The translations under genes and the position numbers were made by a program. From positions 1,364,001 to 1,428,000 of the forward strand of contig NC_037314.1 of NCBI RefSeq assembly GCF_000143535.2: a stretch of DNA of 64,000 nt. The letters are read 5' to 3'. Origin of the DNA: Botrytis cinerea B05.10 (Eukaryota > Ascomycota > Leotiomycetes > Helotiales > Sclerotiniaceae). Shown piece by piece: positions 37,026 to 48,369 of the stretch (positions are counted from its first letter, which is position 1; the number at the start of each line of letters is the position of its first letter). Below the pieces are notes generated by a model that searched no databases, was not told where the DNA came from, and saw only the letters and a list, made by a program, of their open reading frames with translations.

Positions 37026-38191
37026 ATGTCTTCGAGGCATGTCTCGCAGCTCCGGAAATGGATGCTAGCCTCGCCGCCCATCGAATGGGGCATTGATAAG
37101 CTGAGAGAGTTACTTATTGGCGCATTGCGACAGGGTCCTATTCCTCAGCATGTGGCATTTGTGATGGACGGGAACAGACGGTTTGCGCGAAGTCACAAGA
37201 TAGAGACAGTTGAGGGGCATAATCTGGGATTTGAGGCTCTAGCAAGAGTTTGTTTTCCAGCAAAAATTGTTGGTGTGCTCCCGCTAATCTGATTTATAGA
37301 TATTAGAAGTCTGCTATAAGTCTGGAGTGAAGGTGGTGACCGTTTACGCATTCAGTATAGAGAACTTCAAACGTTCAAAATATGAGGTAGATGCTCTCAT
37401 GGAAATGGCAAAAGTTAAGCTGGTACAATTGGCGCAACATGGAGATCTTCTGGACAGATACGGAGCCAGCGTTCGAGTTCTCGGTCAGAGGAACTTAGTC
37501 AAAGACGATGTATTGGAAGCCATCGATAGAGCTGTGGACATGACAAAGAGCAACGGAGAGTGAGTCAAGTTATGTTAGCGCTGTTGAATTTAATTTACTA
37601 ACACCATTTAGCTGCGCACTCAACATTTGCTTCCCATACACATCTCGAGACGAAATCACAACCGCAATCAAGACTACTGTAGAAGACTACTCGAAACCAA
37701 CACATACACAGCAGCGACCATTCTCGCAGACTCGAATAACACAAAAGCTCAAGTCAAGGAATGTCAATTCGACTTCAAAGTCGGCCGTAAGAGCGAGCTC
37801 CCCTACTCCGTCAAACATATCTGAACCAGACGAATCCGTCTCATCTTCCACAACTCTAAATCCAGAGCCATCGCCAATAAGCAGCCCCGAAGCTGGAGTG
37901 TTCCCCGATCCCGAATCAATATCCATAGACACGCTTGAAGAAAATCTATTCACTGCTGGGGATCCTCCTTTAGATCTCTTGATTCGAACGAGTGGAGTTA
38001 ATAGATTAAGCGACTTCATGTTATGGCAATGCCACGAGGACACAGAGATAGTTTTCTTGGATTGTTTGTGGCCTGAATTTGATTTGTGGCAGTTTCTACC
38101 TGTCTTGGTAGAATGGCAATGGAAACAGAAGCATGTCGAAGAAAAGACGCAAAGTAAAGGAATAACGGCATCAAATATCAAAAATCGTTAG
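37026..38191 (+). CDS. RER2: Dehydrodolichyl diphosphate synthase (cis-prenyltransferase, Rer2/Srt1 family)
   Basis: Exons 37026-37247, 37300-37559 and 37612-38191, with two 52-nt introns, give 353 residues. The catalytic [10 protein letters not shown] block is at 45-54, including the Asp48 and Asn50 positions typical of the family. Substrate-binding regions [20 protein letters not shown] and [14 protein letters not shown] follow. The C-terminal [19 protein letters not shown] (283-301) holds the conserved RTSGxxRLSDF motif. Both introns interrupt conserved blocks and their removal restores them. Between residues 191 and 265 lies a 75-residue Ser/Thr/Pro-rich insertion that splits the conserved core. 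The enzyme condenses isopentenyl diphosphate onto farnesyl diphosphate to make the polyprenyl precursor of dolichol at the ER, normally with a Nus1 partner. The family is certain; Rer2 versus Srt1 is not resolved. Confidence 0.93.
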
Positions 38192-38755
38192 ATATCCAAG
38201 GAATTTTGGGGCGGGAAATGGCATTATAGAAGGAATTTGGGAGTTGGGATGATCTTCGATACCGATAATTTACTATGGCAATCAGCATTTTCAATGTTGG
38301 CAATGAAGGAAGCTGTCGAGCATGTCCTTTCGAACGCAGTGGGATATATTTAGAGGTTCTACAGATTAATAAGGATATTCAATTGTCTGCTTGTATTATT
38401 CACATTACAATGAGATCAAAAAATAAATTCACTTGAGCTCGGCAGTTTAAGCTTGAAAGCCTGCAGGCCACCGTAATTAGCTCAATCTGGGCGGTGGAAT
38501 AATTCTGCCCACACATTTACCCTAGCAAGACCGGAGTGATCACCCACCCAGATCTTCTGCTACTCTACAAAGTTAGCATACGTCTTAACAATCTTGAATG
38601 CTGAGACGACTTGCTCGAATCTAATGTCAGTTTCCAATGGGCTTCGAAAGTTAAAAAGTACAGTCGGAATCTCTTTGAATCCAATTTGCGCGTGTCGCAC
38701 AACTTCCTCCTCGATTTCCTCATCTTGGCCATAGAAAATTACGTCGATACACACG
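38192..38755. other. Short intergenic region between tandem plus-strand genes
   Basis: 3' flank of the cis-prenyltransferase gene and leader of the ING/PHD gene. No gene supported. Confidence 0.6.
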
Positions 38756-40994
38756 ATGAAATCCACAAAAGCACCTCCTTCGGACCCCTCTTCGAGCCGC
38801 AGAGCTCAGCCTCTACGGCAAACACGAAACAATCCACCAAGATCCTCTATCTCTGGTTCTCGACCTTTGGGGTCAAGAGGTTCGATTGGCGGCGGTGATG
38901 GAGTATCGAATGCGGATCAGACCGTCGAAATATTCCCTGCGATAACCCAGTTCGCAGATGCTATATCTGCATTGCCAAAGGAACTCGTGCGACACTTTAC
39001 ATTACTGAAAGAAGTCGATGCGAAAGTATTTGGGCCAGAAGAAGAGCTCGCAAGACTCGTCGACATTGCGCTCAACACCCCACCACCGACAACACTCAAT
39101 TATCCTTTCAACTCAAGATCAGCATCTACAAATGGGCTTCATAGCTTATCCAATCTAAACAATTCATTAACAAATGGCAACGGCGGTCATGCGGGCTCGT
39201 CGACGGAGATGCAAGGGGAATCGTTCGCTCCCGTCAACCCAGCGTATGCTATCTATCATGCTCCTAACATGCCTAGAAGAAGGCAATTCCAAGCATGTGC
39301 TAGTTATATGCAAAATATGTTGGTCTCTCTCGATGAAAAAAACCATGTCATCTCAACGGCTGGCGAAGCACTAAACAAACAACTCTCGCGTCTTGATCAA
39401 TGTTTTCCGCACATCGAAAACGAAGTAAGCGAAGAAGCACGGCACGGCAGTACTACACATTGGGCATATCCCGAGAACAGAACATCTAGGGCGAATCCTG
39501 TTGGTAGCTCTAGAAGGGATGCCCCTCCTGTCAATAATACTAGTGCTGCGGCCCAGCAAGTGGCCGAAGAACACGCTGCGAGGAGTGATTCTAGGAAGCA
39601 AGCATTGCTTGCAAGAAAAGGAGCCAAGACCCAGCATGCAGACTCAGATTTCGATGATACTCACGAAGGAAGAAAGGCAGATTCAAACAAAAGACCACAC
39701 GGAAATAGCAAGGCTCGGAAAGCTGCTACTGCTACTGCCGCCGAGACCACAGCGAATGTTGGACTTGGAATAACGAATGGAAATGGCACAAATGGAAATC
39801 CACCGAAAAGGCGAAAGGTTGAGAAAACTACGAATGCCGGTTCATCAACGGAACGTGCTCTGAATGGCGTTTTTGGTATCAATGGATCCGCGTCAAAGGG
39901 CAAGGCAGCGAGTCCTAGGGCAACCCCAGCACCAGATGGAACCAAGAAACCGGCCAGAGCTAGAGCAGCACCAAATGGACAAGCAAGAAAAAGGTATGTC
40001 GCTACCACTAATCAGAGAGCAAGGAATTCCGCTAACCAATGATCACTTAGGAACAATACGACGACTTCTGCAATGTCGCCCTCGTTAGCATCCTCTCCAA
40101 TTCGAACTACATTTCCTGATATTAAGCCTCCGGGACGAGCATCCCCTGCTCCTGTGAATGGTGGAAGACCGGCTTCAGCAAGGGCTCGACAGAATTCAGT
40201 ACAATCACTTGCGGATACAACACGACAAGCTCAATCTTCAGCTTCGCACAAGCTAAACGGAAATACGCCTGGCACGCCCGACCTGGCAGCAGCAGCAAGT
40301 GTAACAGGGAAAACTGTCCCAGAAGTAAAGGCAACAATGAAAGAGGCCGGTACAAATGGTAAGGGAGAGCATGTCCTTGAGGATGCTCAACCACAAAATC
40401 CAGAAGTCCTAGGTGCCATAGTAGTAGGGAACAGCAGAGAAAGTATGAAGCGAGAGGAGACTGTAGAATCAAATGGAGATTCTATGCAGGGAATTCAATC
40501 AACAACGATAACAACAAAGAGTGGCAGAGCAAGCAAACCTTCAACGCCGGCAATGCCTTCTTTCGTCGAACCACCTCGTTCAAGATCATCGCGCAGCATT
40601 CCAGACACCATATCCACAGCCAAAAGAAGTCATAAGAAAGGTGCAGGCGCAGCGGCTCAACTCATCGCCCAACAAAATTTGGAGCCCGATGATACGACAA
40701 GCAGTGCCCAAGGTGATGATGAAGACATTGAAATAGACGCAGATGAGCCTACCTACTGTTACTGCAATGGCGTTAGTTACGGGGAGATGGTAGCCTGTGA
40801 TAATGGTAGTTGTCAGAAGGAGTGGTTCCATCTTGAATGCGTGGGCCTCAAAATTGCACCTAGAGGCAATGGTACGTTCTTTCTTCCACACTTGGTAACC
40901 CAGAGGAACCAGTCACTAACATGGTATAGCAAAATGGTACTGTGATGATTGTAAAGAGAAAATGAAGAACAAGCGATTCAACAACGGACGATAA
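38756..40994 (+). CDS. ING-family PHD-finger chromatin protein (Pho23/Yng-like)
   Basis: Exons 38756-39993, 40051-40871 and 40930-40994 (introns 57 and 58 nt) give 707 residues, much longer than the yeast ING proteins. The ING N-terminal helical region is at about 60-100 ([20 protein letters not shown]) and resumes at about 180-235 ([20 protein letters not shown]), split by an asparagine/serine-rich loop. A long disordered, basic middle contains probable nuclear signals (PPKRRKVEK). The C-terminal PHD finger fills about 648-694 with the C4HC3 set C649, C651, C662, C667, H673, C676, C691 and C694. The second intron splits the PHD finger, and splicing restores [14 protein letters not shown] fingers bind histone H3 trimethylated on Lys4 and recruit acetylase (NuA4/NuA3) or deacetylase (Rpd3L) complexes. 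Which complex this protein joins is not decidable here. Confidence 0.9.
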
Positions 40995-41062
40995 CGAACA
41001 CCGGCCATATTATAGCAGGACAATGGAGTTTTTAGTACGTTTTTGATACCTGGATGGCTCAT

Positions 41063-41404
41063 TCATTGTAACTTTACGGCGCATGCAGATTCCTTGGAGC
41101 ATGGATATATGGGAGTTAACCTTGGTTTGGGGGCTATTACATAGAAACGACGTTTGTTTATAATGTATATGATGGGAAACACTGCCATAGATGCAATGAA
41201 AGCCCACCACTGTTGTTTAATCTGACCAGATGGAAGTGTATTGATCGATCTAAGTTGTGAGACTCCAGACGTTGAGGTATCGGCGAGGCGAATGAATGTG
41301 CAAGCGCCGCCTGACGGATGGCGACTCGATCTCTTTACCGTACCAGGTAATTTAGCGAAAAGAATATTGATTGGCCCACGTGACGGAGAAAAGTATTGAA
41401 ACAT
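41063..41404 (-). CDS. Weak candidate small membrane protein (113 codons)
   Basis: It has a true ATG at 41404 and one clear hydrophobic segment at about 66-83 (WWAFIASMAVFPIIYII) followed by basic residues NKRR, a sensible membrane-anchor arrangement. No family recognised, no intron needed. It lies opposite the 3' flank of the ING/PHD gene, so it could also be chance. Confidence 0.25.
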   Translation of the reverse strand: MFQYFSPSRGPINILFAKLPGTVKRSSRHPSGGACTFIRLADTSTSGVSQLRSINTLPSGQIKQQWWAFIASMAVFPIIYIINKRRFYVIAPKPRLTPIYPCSKESACAVKLQ

Positions 41405-42320
41405 GGCTTCGCATGGAAAGTTCGGATCGAAAGTTATCTGGGTGCCGTCGACTTTTTTGGGGTCACTGTGGAGTGCATTAGGGGGGGTTAAAAGGGTAAG
41501 GATTTCTGTACATGGTAAGAGCTGCCTGCCGCCAGTTGATTTACCCCGTACTTTCCCCCCTGTGCTTGTACCACCCCGACTTTAGAGTAAGGTTAGACTT
41601 GGTCGTGCGCCAATGGGATCTTCACCGATTGTCTTTTTCTATCCATAGTATATCCAGGTCTAAACCCCAAAGGTTGGACCCCTTTCTTTCGATTATAACG
41701 TGGTACGAGTAACGTGGCCAAGAAACTGGGGTGGCTTTGCCTGGAAGACGTTAGGGGGCCAATATCTATGGGTGGGTGTTGGACTTTGTCACTGCTCTGC
41801 TGCAGCTAGCCGGACGGGGTAGACGTAGGTAGGAGGTAGGTAGATACTGCGTAGATAGGTAGCTAGCTCATCAGTCATGGCGTCCGAGGCAAGGTAATTA
41901 GCAATTGGGAAATACCTGCCTTGCCTGGGTGGCAGATGAACTCATGATGAAATCTAGACCCGGAGTGGTGTCTGGCTGTTTATTGAATTTCCAACCCCCA
42001 GATGTTCTCATCGGATCTGGGATTGATCTATTTGATTTGCATTGAGTTGATTGACGGTTGGATGTTTTGAGGGTTTGACTAATTGACCGATTGACTGATT
42101 GACTGATTATCCTTATGTAACCGAATTGGGGCGTTTCTAAGCGATCCAGATGATTGGGAGCTGGCTGTGGTGAAAACGATTGATTGCACGGCGATGTGCT
42201 CTGATGGGTAATGTGAATCAATTCGGTCTGCACCTCTCACGCAAAATGACATAGGAAATACGTTATGCTGTACGCCTCCGACCATCTTCCTAGTTTCATA
42301 CATGCTGCTTCGCACCGTAG

Positions 42321-42905
42321 ATGATACATCTCGTTTACTCTCATCGAATGCCATCATTCCATTACATTATAGGAATCCTTTCCGCAGCGCTCCCTCGCTT
42401 TCTTCATGGGAGAATCGAATTCTCAAGACGTAATAGTTGCATCCTTGCCAAGCCTCATCATTTCGACTTCTCCGCTGCCAAACCGCTTGCATGGCTTTGC
42501 GCCTTCGAACGGAGAAGCTCTTTCTGCTCGGATACCCAGACTATTGGGAAAACAATACATCACATGTCCCATTATTGGCTTTCGATTCGGAACCCTGGCG
42601 AACGAGCCAGCAGATTGTCGCAGCTAGGGGTGCCAGAAGATATGCTGCATGCTCGGTACGTAACGTATTCCTTGACAAAGAAATATTCTCCTGAGCGCCT
42701 CGGATTGGGATCTGTCATGGATTATTATGCCATATACCATGCCACTTGCGAGAGACTACGAGGTGTGCATGAACATGGGCATGAACATGAACATAACAAT
42801 GAAATATCAAGCAGGGATTCTCAACACGTCTGTCGCTCTCCATCATCCTCCGACAGAGCCACGAGAGCTGGCACGAAGACCCTCACAAACCTAATAAAGT
42901 GGTGA
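42321..42905 (+). CDS. Weak candidate ORF (194 codons)
   Basis: A long ATG-initiated open frame with a His-rich patch (HEHGHEHEH near 153) but otherwise no domain-like pattern. The overlapping frames are open for 70-85 codons as well, which suggests a locally stop-poor stretch rather than selection on one frame. Confidence 0.2.
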   Translation: MIHLVYSHRMPSFHYIIGILSAALPRFLHGRIEFSRRNSCILAKPHHFDFSAAKPLAWLCAFERRSSFCSDTQTIGKTIHHMSHYWLSIRNPGERASRLSQLGVPEDMLHARYVTYSLTKKYSPERLGLGSVMDYYAIYHATCERLRGVHEHGHEHEHNNEISSRDSQHVCRSPSSSDRATRAGTKTLTNLIKW

Positions 42906-43397
42906 TGCCACATCCGCCTCTGATACTTTCTGTTTGCATTACTCACACGATTCATGGATGGGGGAATCACCTGAGCATTGGGAAGGGCATTGGGCGGCAA
43001 CTTAGCTGCATGTAGAATTTTATTCCCTTGACCGTTCAACTGATCTGCGGGACCGATACGGTGTTGGTCGCTGGCCATTACACACGTCTACACCATTATC
43101 CACCGAGATCACTGGCGGATGCTTCTATCTGCCATAAGGTTCGGATGCTACACAGCACTTTGGCAGGGGAACGATTCATTCGTTTGTGTGCCCCGGGGCG
43201 TGGATGTTTTGCTGGATATCTGATAGTGGGAGTCTGATATTGTCGACAATTAAAAGAATTAATAATAGATATTCACCCACCCACCTGCCCAGGTAGATGG
43301 AGAGCGACCGTACGGATCATCCCTCCTCCATGTTCGCCTTACCAAAGCATAAATGTGCAGCCATTCAATCACCAGCGTGAGACGCTCTCTCGAGCCC

Positions 43398-43457
43398 ATC
43401 TGCTCGACTCTAGTCTCATCTGCTCGACTCTAGTCTCATCTGCTCCACCCCAGTCCC
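43398..43457. repeat. 20-bp minisatellite, three units
   Basis: Two perfect copies of CATCTGCTCGACTCTAGTCT (43398-43437) and a third, degenerate copy (43438-43457), followed by related CCCATCTATTCTACTCTGCT sequence. Confidence 0.85.
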
Positions 43458-43930
43458 ATCTATTCTACTCTGCTCCCATCCCTTGATAGATAGAAAGAAG
43501 GCTTTAACGCAACTAAGCACGCACCGGCCTAAGCACCGAAGCATCTAATAAGCATCTCGGCATCTGCATCTGCACCTACATATGCACCACCCACCACCCT
43601 CCACCCACACAACATGATACAAAACACAACTCAATAAAGTCAAGGCCGTATTATATTTTGTTACGTTTCTTTGAAATAGCCATCCCACCACCCATTCTCT
43701 TGTCATTGATTGCACAATCCCTTTCATCTACCAGTCATCCCCAAGATCGTTGAACGTGTGTCATAAAGAACCCCTCTATTCTCCCCCGCATGTTATTAAA
43801 ATTGTGCTTTGGAATTCTCTTACGAAATCGACAATCCGTGACTAAGAGATTTTCCTCATCTCAGATTTTTTTCTTCCTTTGATCAACTTCTGTACAGTGC
43901 GAGTGCAACCACATTTTTTAGCATTTATTA

Positions 43931-43955
43931 AGAAAAAGAAAAAGAAAAAGAAAAA
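43931..43955. repeat. (AAAAAG)n repeat
   Basis: Four A5G-type units in the probable leader of the F-box/LRR gene. Confidence 0.85.
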
Positions 43956-44122
43956 CAAAAATAGAAAAAAGAATCAGAGGGCTTGCTGGCTTGTCGATTA
44001 TTCACCGTCGATTGTCGTCTCCCTCGCTGAATTAATCCCAACCACCTGGATTCAAAAGCATATATTCTTGTAAAAGATTCCCCCTCACCTCCAGGTCGCG
44101 TGCAGCTTAAATTCCATCCAAT

Positions 44123-46353
44123 ATGGCCGTGGCAAATTCAAACGTACCACTGCCCACAAGGCCCATGAAATCAGCTCCCAGTTTAATATCTCGCAAGCAT
44201 TCAATAACACCTCCAATGTCTGATCGTGGAGACCGGACCAGCTTTTCAAGTGTAAAAGAAAATCCTTCGGGGGTTCCTCAATCTTTCACGGATTCCAAGG
44301 TCAGCTCTTACTTGAAATACGAAGTCGACAGTAACGAGAACGGCAACGAGAACGAGAACGAAATCGCCATTGACGACACAAGCAGCGGCGGTTCTAGAAC
44401 TCCCCCAGAAGCCGCCGAGCCCGACATGCAAACCTTGTGGTCGACAAACCCTCACAGCACTCTCCATGGACTTGTTTGCCCTTGCGATGGCTTCCGAGGC
44501 TGGAAGCAAATCGCAGTACGTGGTAAGATTGCGAGCAAGAGCTACAGTGATTTGCGGAACATGAAGATGGGTTGGGGATGGGACAGTGACTACGAGTCAA
44601 AGTCTACTCCTCAGCCGGAATTGAAGCCAGAGGCACAGCTGGTTGTGGAAGAAGTCGGAGTCGCTATTTCTGGAAAGTCTCCAATAGAGATGCTACCCGC
44701 GGAACTACTTGGTAAGCTACTTCCCTTTGTGATAAATTCCACCAACCGGATTACTGGACATCTATCTACAATACGAACGCGCCTGCTCGCCCAAATCGAC
44801 TCCACGGAATCGACCCTCAAGGTACGGGTGATGATGTAGTCACATGACTCTAGTTCCTCGGGGACAACTGGGAACAGCTTTATCTACAACTCCAGAATGA
44901 TCCTGTGGATTGCCAGGAGCTTGAGGTTCAACGTATGCCTATGATGACTTTGGGTATAGTGCTAACTTCAACAGGCGCTATCATTGATCAGCTTGTTACG
45001 GATATTCCCCCAGGCGGAATCACACCACGCAATGTTGACTTGATGTCTCTGCTCCTTACATCACACGCGATGCATTCCGCGACTCTAGCTTCTTTGTACA
45101 CGAAGATTACTATTCCTCACTCTCGAGTCTTCCGCAAATTTCTGGCCCACATCAGAGAGTACCCGGCTCTAGGCACGATTGTTCGACGATTGGACTTCTC
45201 TCACTTCAACCCAACAGGCATCGGTCTCACTGCCAGACAGCGCGCCGAGACATTGAACTTGATTCCAGCAACACTTCTCGAATGTCTGTCTCTGACTCCA
45301 AATTTACGAGAATTCTTGAGCCAGGAGCATATCGATGACGACATGGACGCAAAGGTCATTCAAAAACTCCTATGCGAGTTACCAAACATTCAAGCATTGG
45401 ATTTCTGCGCTTGCTCATCACCTTCTTTCCGTGACTCCTTTACCACGGTTATCAACACTTGTGAGATTCCTGGAGTCCTGCCCATTACTAGATTGAGTTT
45501 CCATGAATGCACAAATTTGCCATCCTCAGTCTTCGAGACACTCATTCCACGACTTACGCACCTGACCCACCTTGATGTCGCGCATACTCGCATTACAGAC
45601 GATATTCTCTTCTCTATTCCCAAGACAGCGAAGCTTACACATTTGAATATCAGCAAGTGTTCATACCTCTCGGGAGATCGAGTAGTCGAATTCCTCAGCA
45701 CACACCCAGCTGTTCAATCACTAGTCTACCTTAACCTTGGTTCGGATATCAAATCCCACGAGATGTTCAAACGTTCTGAGGTCACAGCTTTACTTCCAAT
45801 TCTACCCAAAACTCTTCGATCTTTGAGTCTCAAGGGTAGCGAGATGCATGAATCGCACATTCCACTCTTCCTGCCACTTACCAAGCATCTCGAGGAGCTT
45901 GGTTTGGGTCATGGCTTGGTATTATCTGACATCCGTCGATTATTTGTACCGGATCAAGATGCCAGTATTGAAGAGCAAATTTCCTGGGTTCCACATACGC
46001 TACATTACATTGATGTTTCGGACCTTTCAAAGTCTCAACTCGATCTAGGCACTCTGTTCGGTTCCAGTTGTCCAATACTCAGAAATGATACTCTACCACT
46101 CGAAGTCCTGGAGATTGGCCTAGAATGTTTCAAAGTCATGAATACTAGTTCTCTAGTGAAGCGCGCGGGCTGGTGCTTAAAAGAGGCAGGTCGAAGATAC
46201 TGGTTGGTTCGCGACGATAAGACTGGGGACGGTGAAAAGGACTGTGGGGGGAGACAGTGGAAGTGGGGAGCTAATTATTGGGGAATGAGAAAAGTGCCAG
46301 TTGCTAGAGCAGAGGTGGGTGGCATGTACGGGCATTATATGTTCAAGAGATAG
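44123..46353 (+). CDS. F-box/leucine-rich-repeat protein
   Basis: Exons 44123-44711 and 44975-46353 give 655 residues. The 263-nt intron (G/GTAAGC...GCTAAC...CAG) is long for this window, but splicing forms MLPAELLGAIIDQLVTDIPP, a proper F-box-like opening at about residue 190. The first 185 residues are disordered, with an acidic NENGNENENE tract. After the F-box come repeating units with L-x-x-L-x-L spacing (LTHLDVAHTRITDDILFSIP; LTHLNISKCSYLSGDRVVEF), typical of Amn1/SCF-type leucine-rich repeats. The C-terminal 60 residues are rich in W, G, K and R. A role as the substrate receptor of an SCF ubiquitin ligase is inferred from the architecture. If the intron is retained, the protein ends after about 239 residues. 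Confidence 0.82.
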
Positions 46354-48369
46354 AAGTCCTGAAGAGAGGGTGGTTTCTTGTTGGATCTTATCTTATTGGT
46401 CTCATGGTTTCATGCGATTTCTTTGGGCGGTTCAGGATACCATGCTTGTTTTGGAGTGAGTTTCTTGGGACGACGTCGTTTGGGAGTCATTTTAGGGGAG
46501 TTTTTTGTTTTGGTGATGGGCTGGTGGTTGAGTGATGGTTGAAGGTTCATTCTACTCTACTCTTTATTTTGGTTTGGCTTCGGATGGTTCGCTTTTCGGA
46601 ATACGCGCGTTACAGGAGTATTACGGAACTGGAGGGATTGGATATACCTATACCGTACGACAGCAGAAAAGGGCCAAAAGTAGCATAGCGTGGGATAGCA
46701 TAGCGTTATTTTCGGGAGCAAAAAAAATCACAAATATAATAACCATGATATTGCGGGGGTGTCTTTTGGTGACTAAGTTTTGTTAAGTGACTGGATCGGA
46801 TCTGATACTTGTGTATGATTATGTGTGATTTAAATCCGCTTGTAGGGAGCTCATCAGACCCTTTACGACAACTTTGCATGCTATGTAGATACCAGCTACA
46901 GTGGAAATGGCGAAAACGCGCAGAACCAAGACAAATAGAAATTGATAGTCTTGAAATATTAAACCAGACACAAGAAGGCAGTACCAACAAGGGGCAGTGA
47001 TACCAACAACTCGGTTGAAACCATTTTCATTTGGCCAGCCAGGCTCCCTCGACAAGTGGCGAAATCCAGAGTACTTACTTGTACAAGCAGACTTGGATAA
47101 CACATCTTATGTTACCTTGCTTCGGATGTGACGAAGATGTGGGTATGTACGAAATGGAAGGAAATGGTCGGATGGAAATGATGAAATCCTTCGCGATTCC
47201 TTCCCCCTTTTCATGGATGCGGACCTAGGCATGTCGATGGGGTGATATAGTAATGCTACCTACACATTACCTCGAGTACGTAGTAGACACTTACTTGTCT
47301 GGAATACGGAAAATGTGCATGGTAATCTTCAATCTGAATCTGATTCACATTCTCGGAAAATAGGATGCACGTCAGGTCAAGTCAAGTCTAATTGCTGCAT
47401 TGAGTTAACTATCAAGATCCCTAAATCGCGTATCTACCTATCTACCCAGTAGCTACGAGTATGGGTAAGCCACAAACCGTTTGGTTGGTAGACCGTGTTA
47501 TGGAACCGCTTCGCCACGATCGATCTGAGAATTGCCTATTTTTGTACGTTGGAAGAATACTACTTATCAATATGTTCGTGCCTGTCTACCTACCAATGGA
47601 TGTATGTTATAAGACAAGGTCGGGCCACTCGGTACAGCCATGGCCCAAAAATTGCAGATGTGAGGGGTGAGAGCCGATTTCTGTACTCCTTAATCAAGTG
47701 AGTACCAGTACCAACAAATCTCTCATAAGTCTTTTCAACATTCTGGATGCGAGACTTTTTTTATGCGGGAACTTTTGTAATATCAATCTCTCACCTCGAA
47801 TAAGGATCTTCGTCTCGTCTCCAGTTGAGAAACAAGGGTCCTTCGCAAGGGAGAAACATTATCTAAATAACATTAAGCTTTACAGAGCGTAGTGACCGGA
47901 TACTTCGCTGATCACTGAACGTATTAGGACAGTGACAGGGTGCATAAGACATTTTGAGTCTAGTCAGGAACCGAAAAGGGGACGTTGGATTCTTGGTTCT
48001 TACCCTATCTTGACACTTTCCTTTGCTCTTCCGCCGTTGTTTTTCGAGGCATGCAACGAGCTACGATTTTTTTTTGAAGGCACGATTAGTTTTTGATTTT
48101 TGTTTTTCCTTTATGCCCTTGCGATTGTTGATTTTGGAGGAGAGAATACTTTTGGGGTCTTCGCATTTCGCAGGGCTTGGTTGTGCAAACGTGAGAGAGA
48201 GGATTTGGGAACTTGAGGGGTGATAATGCGATAAAGCAGTTTGGACGATACAGCTCGATATACCTTTTCAGAGGACTTCGCAGACGGACGCCGCGACAAC
48301 GAAGATTGGGGGGAGATTCTGGGAAGGGAGATTTAACTGTTAGAGGGCTAGAAGATAAGAGAGGGGAGG
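46354..48369. other. 2-kb intergenic region, no gene seen
   Basis: Several short open frames, none with family features. Around 48080-48340 one strand is strongly pyrimidine-rich, which creates the long Ser/Pro/Leu open frame on the minus strand at 48086-48784; that frame also overlaps the coding exon of the next gene. Confidence 0.6.

Larger units (their letters stand above)
40995..44122. other. 3-kb intergenic region with repeats and weak ORFs
   Basis: Contains GTAGGT-rich DNA at 41826-41872, a TTGACTGA/TTGACCGA tandem block near 42075-42105, a 20-bp minisatellite at 43398-43457 and an A5G repeat at 43931-43955. Two weak open frames are listed separately. The last 800 nt before 44123 are C/T-rich and probably the promoter and leader of the F-box/LRR gene. 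Confidence 0.55.
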
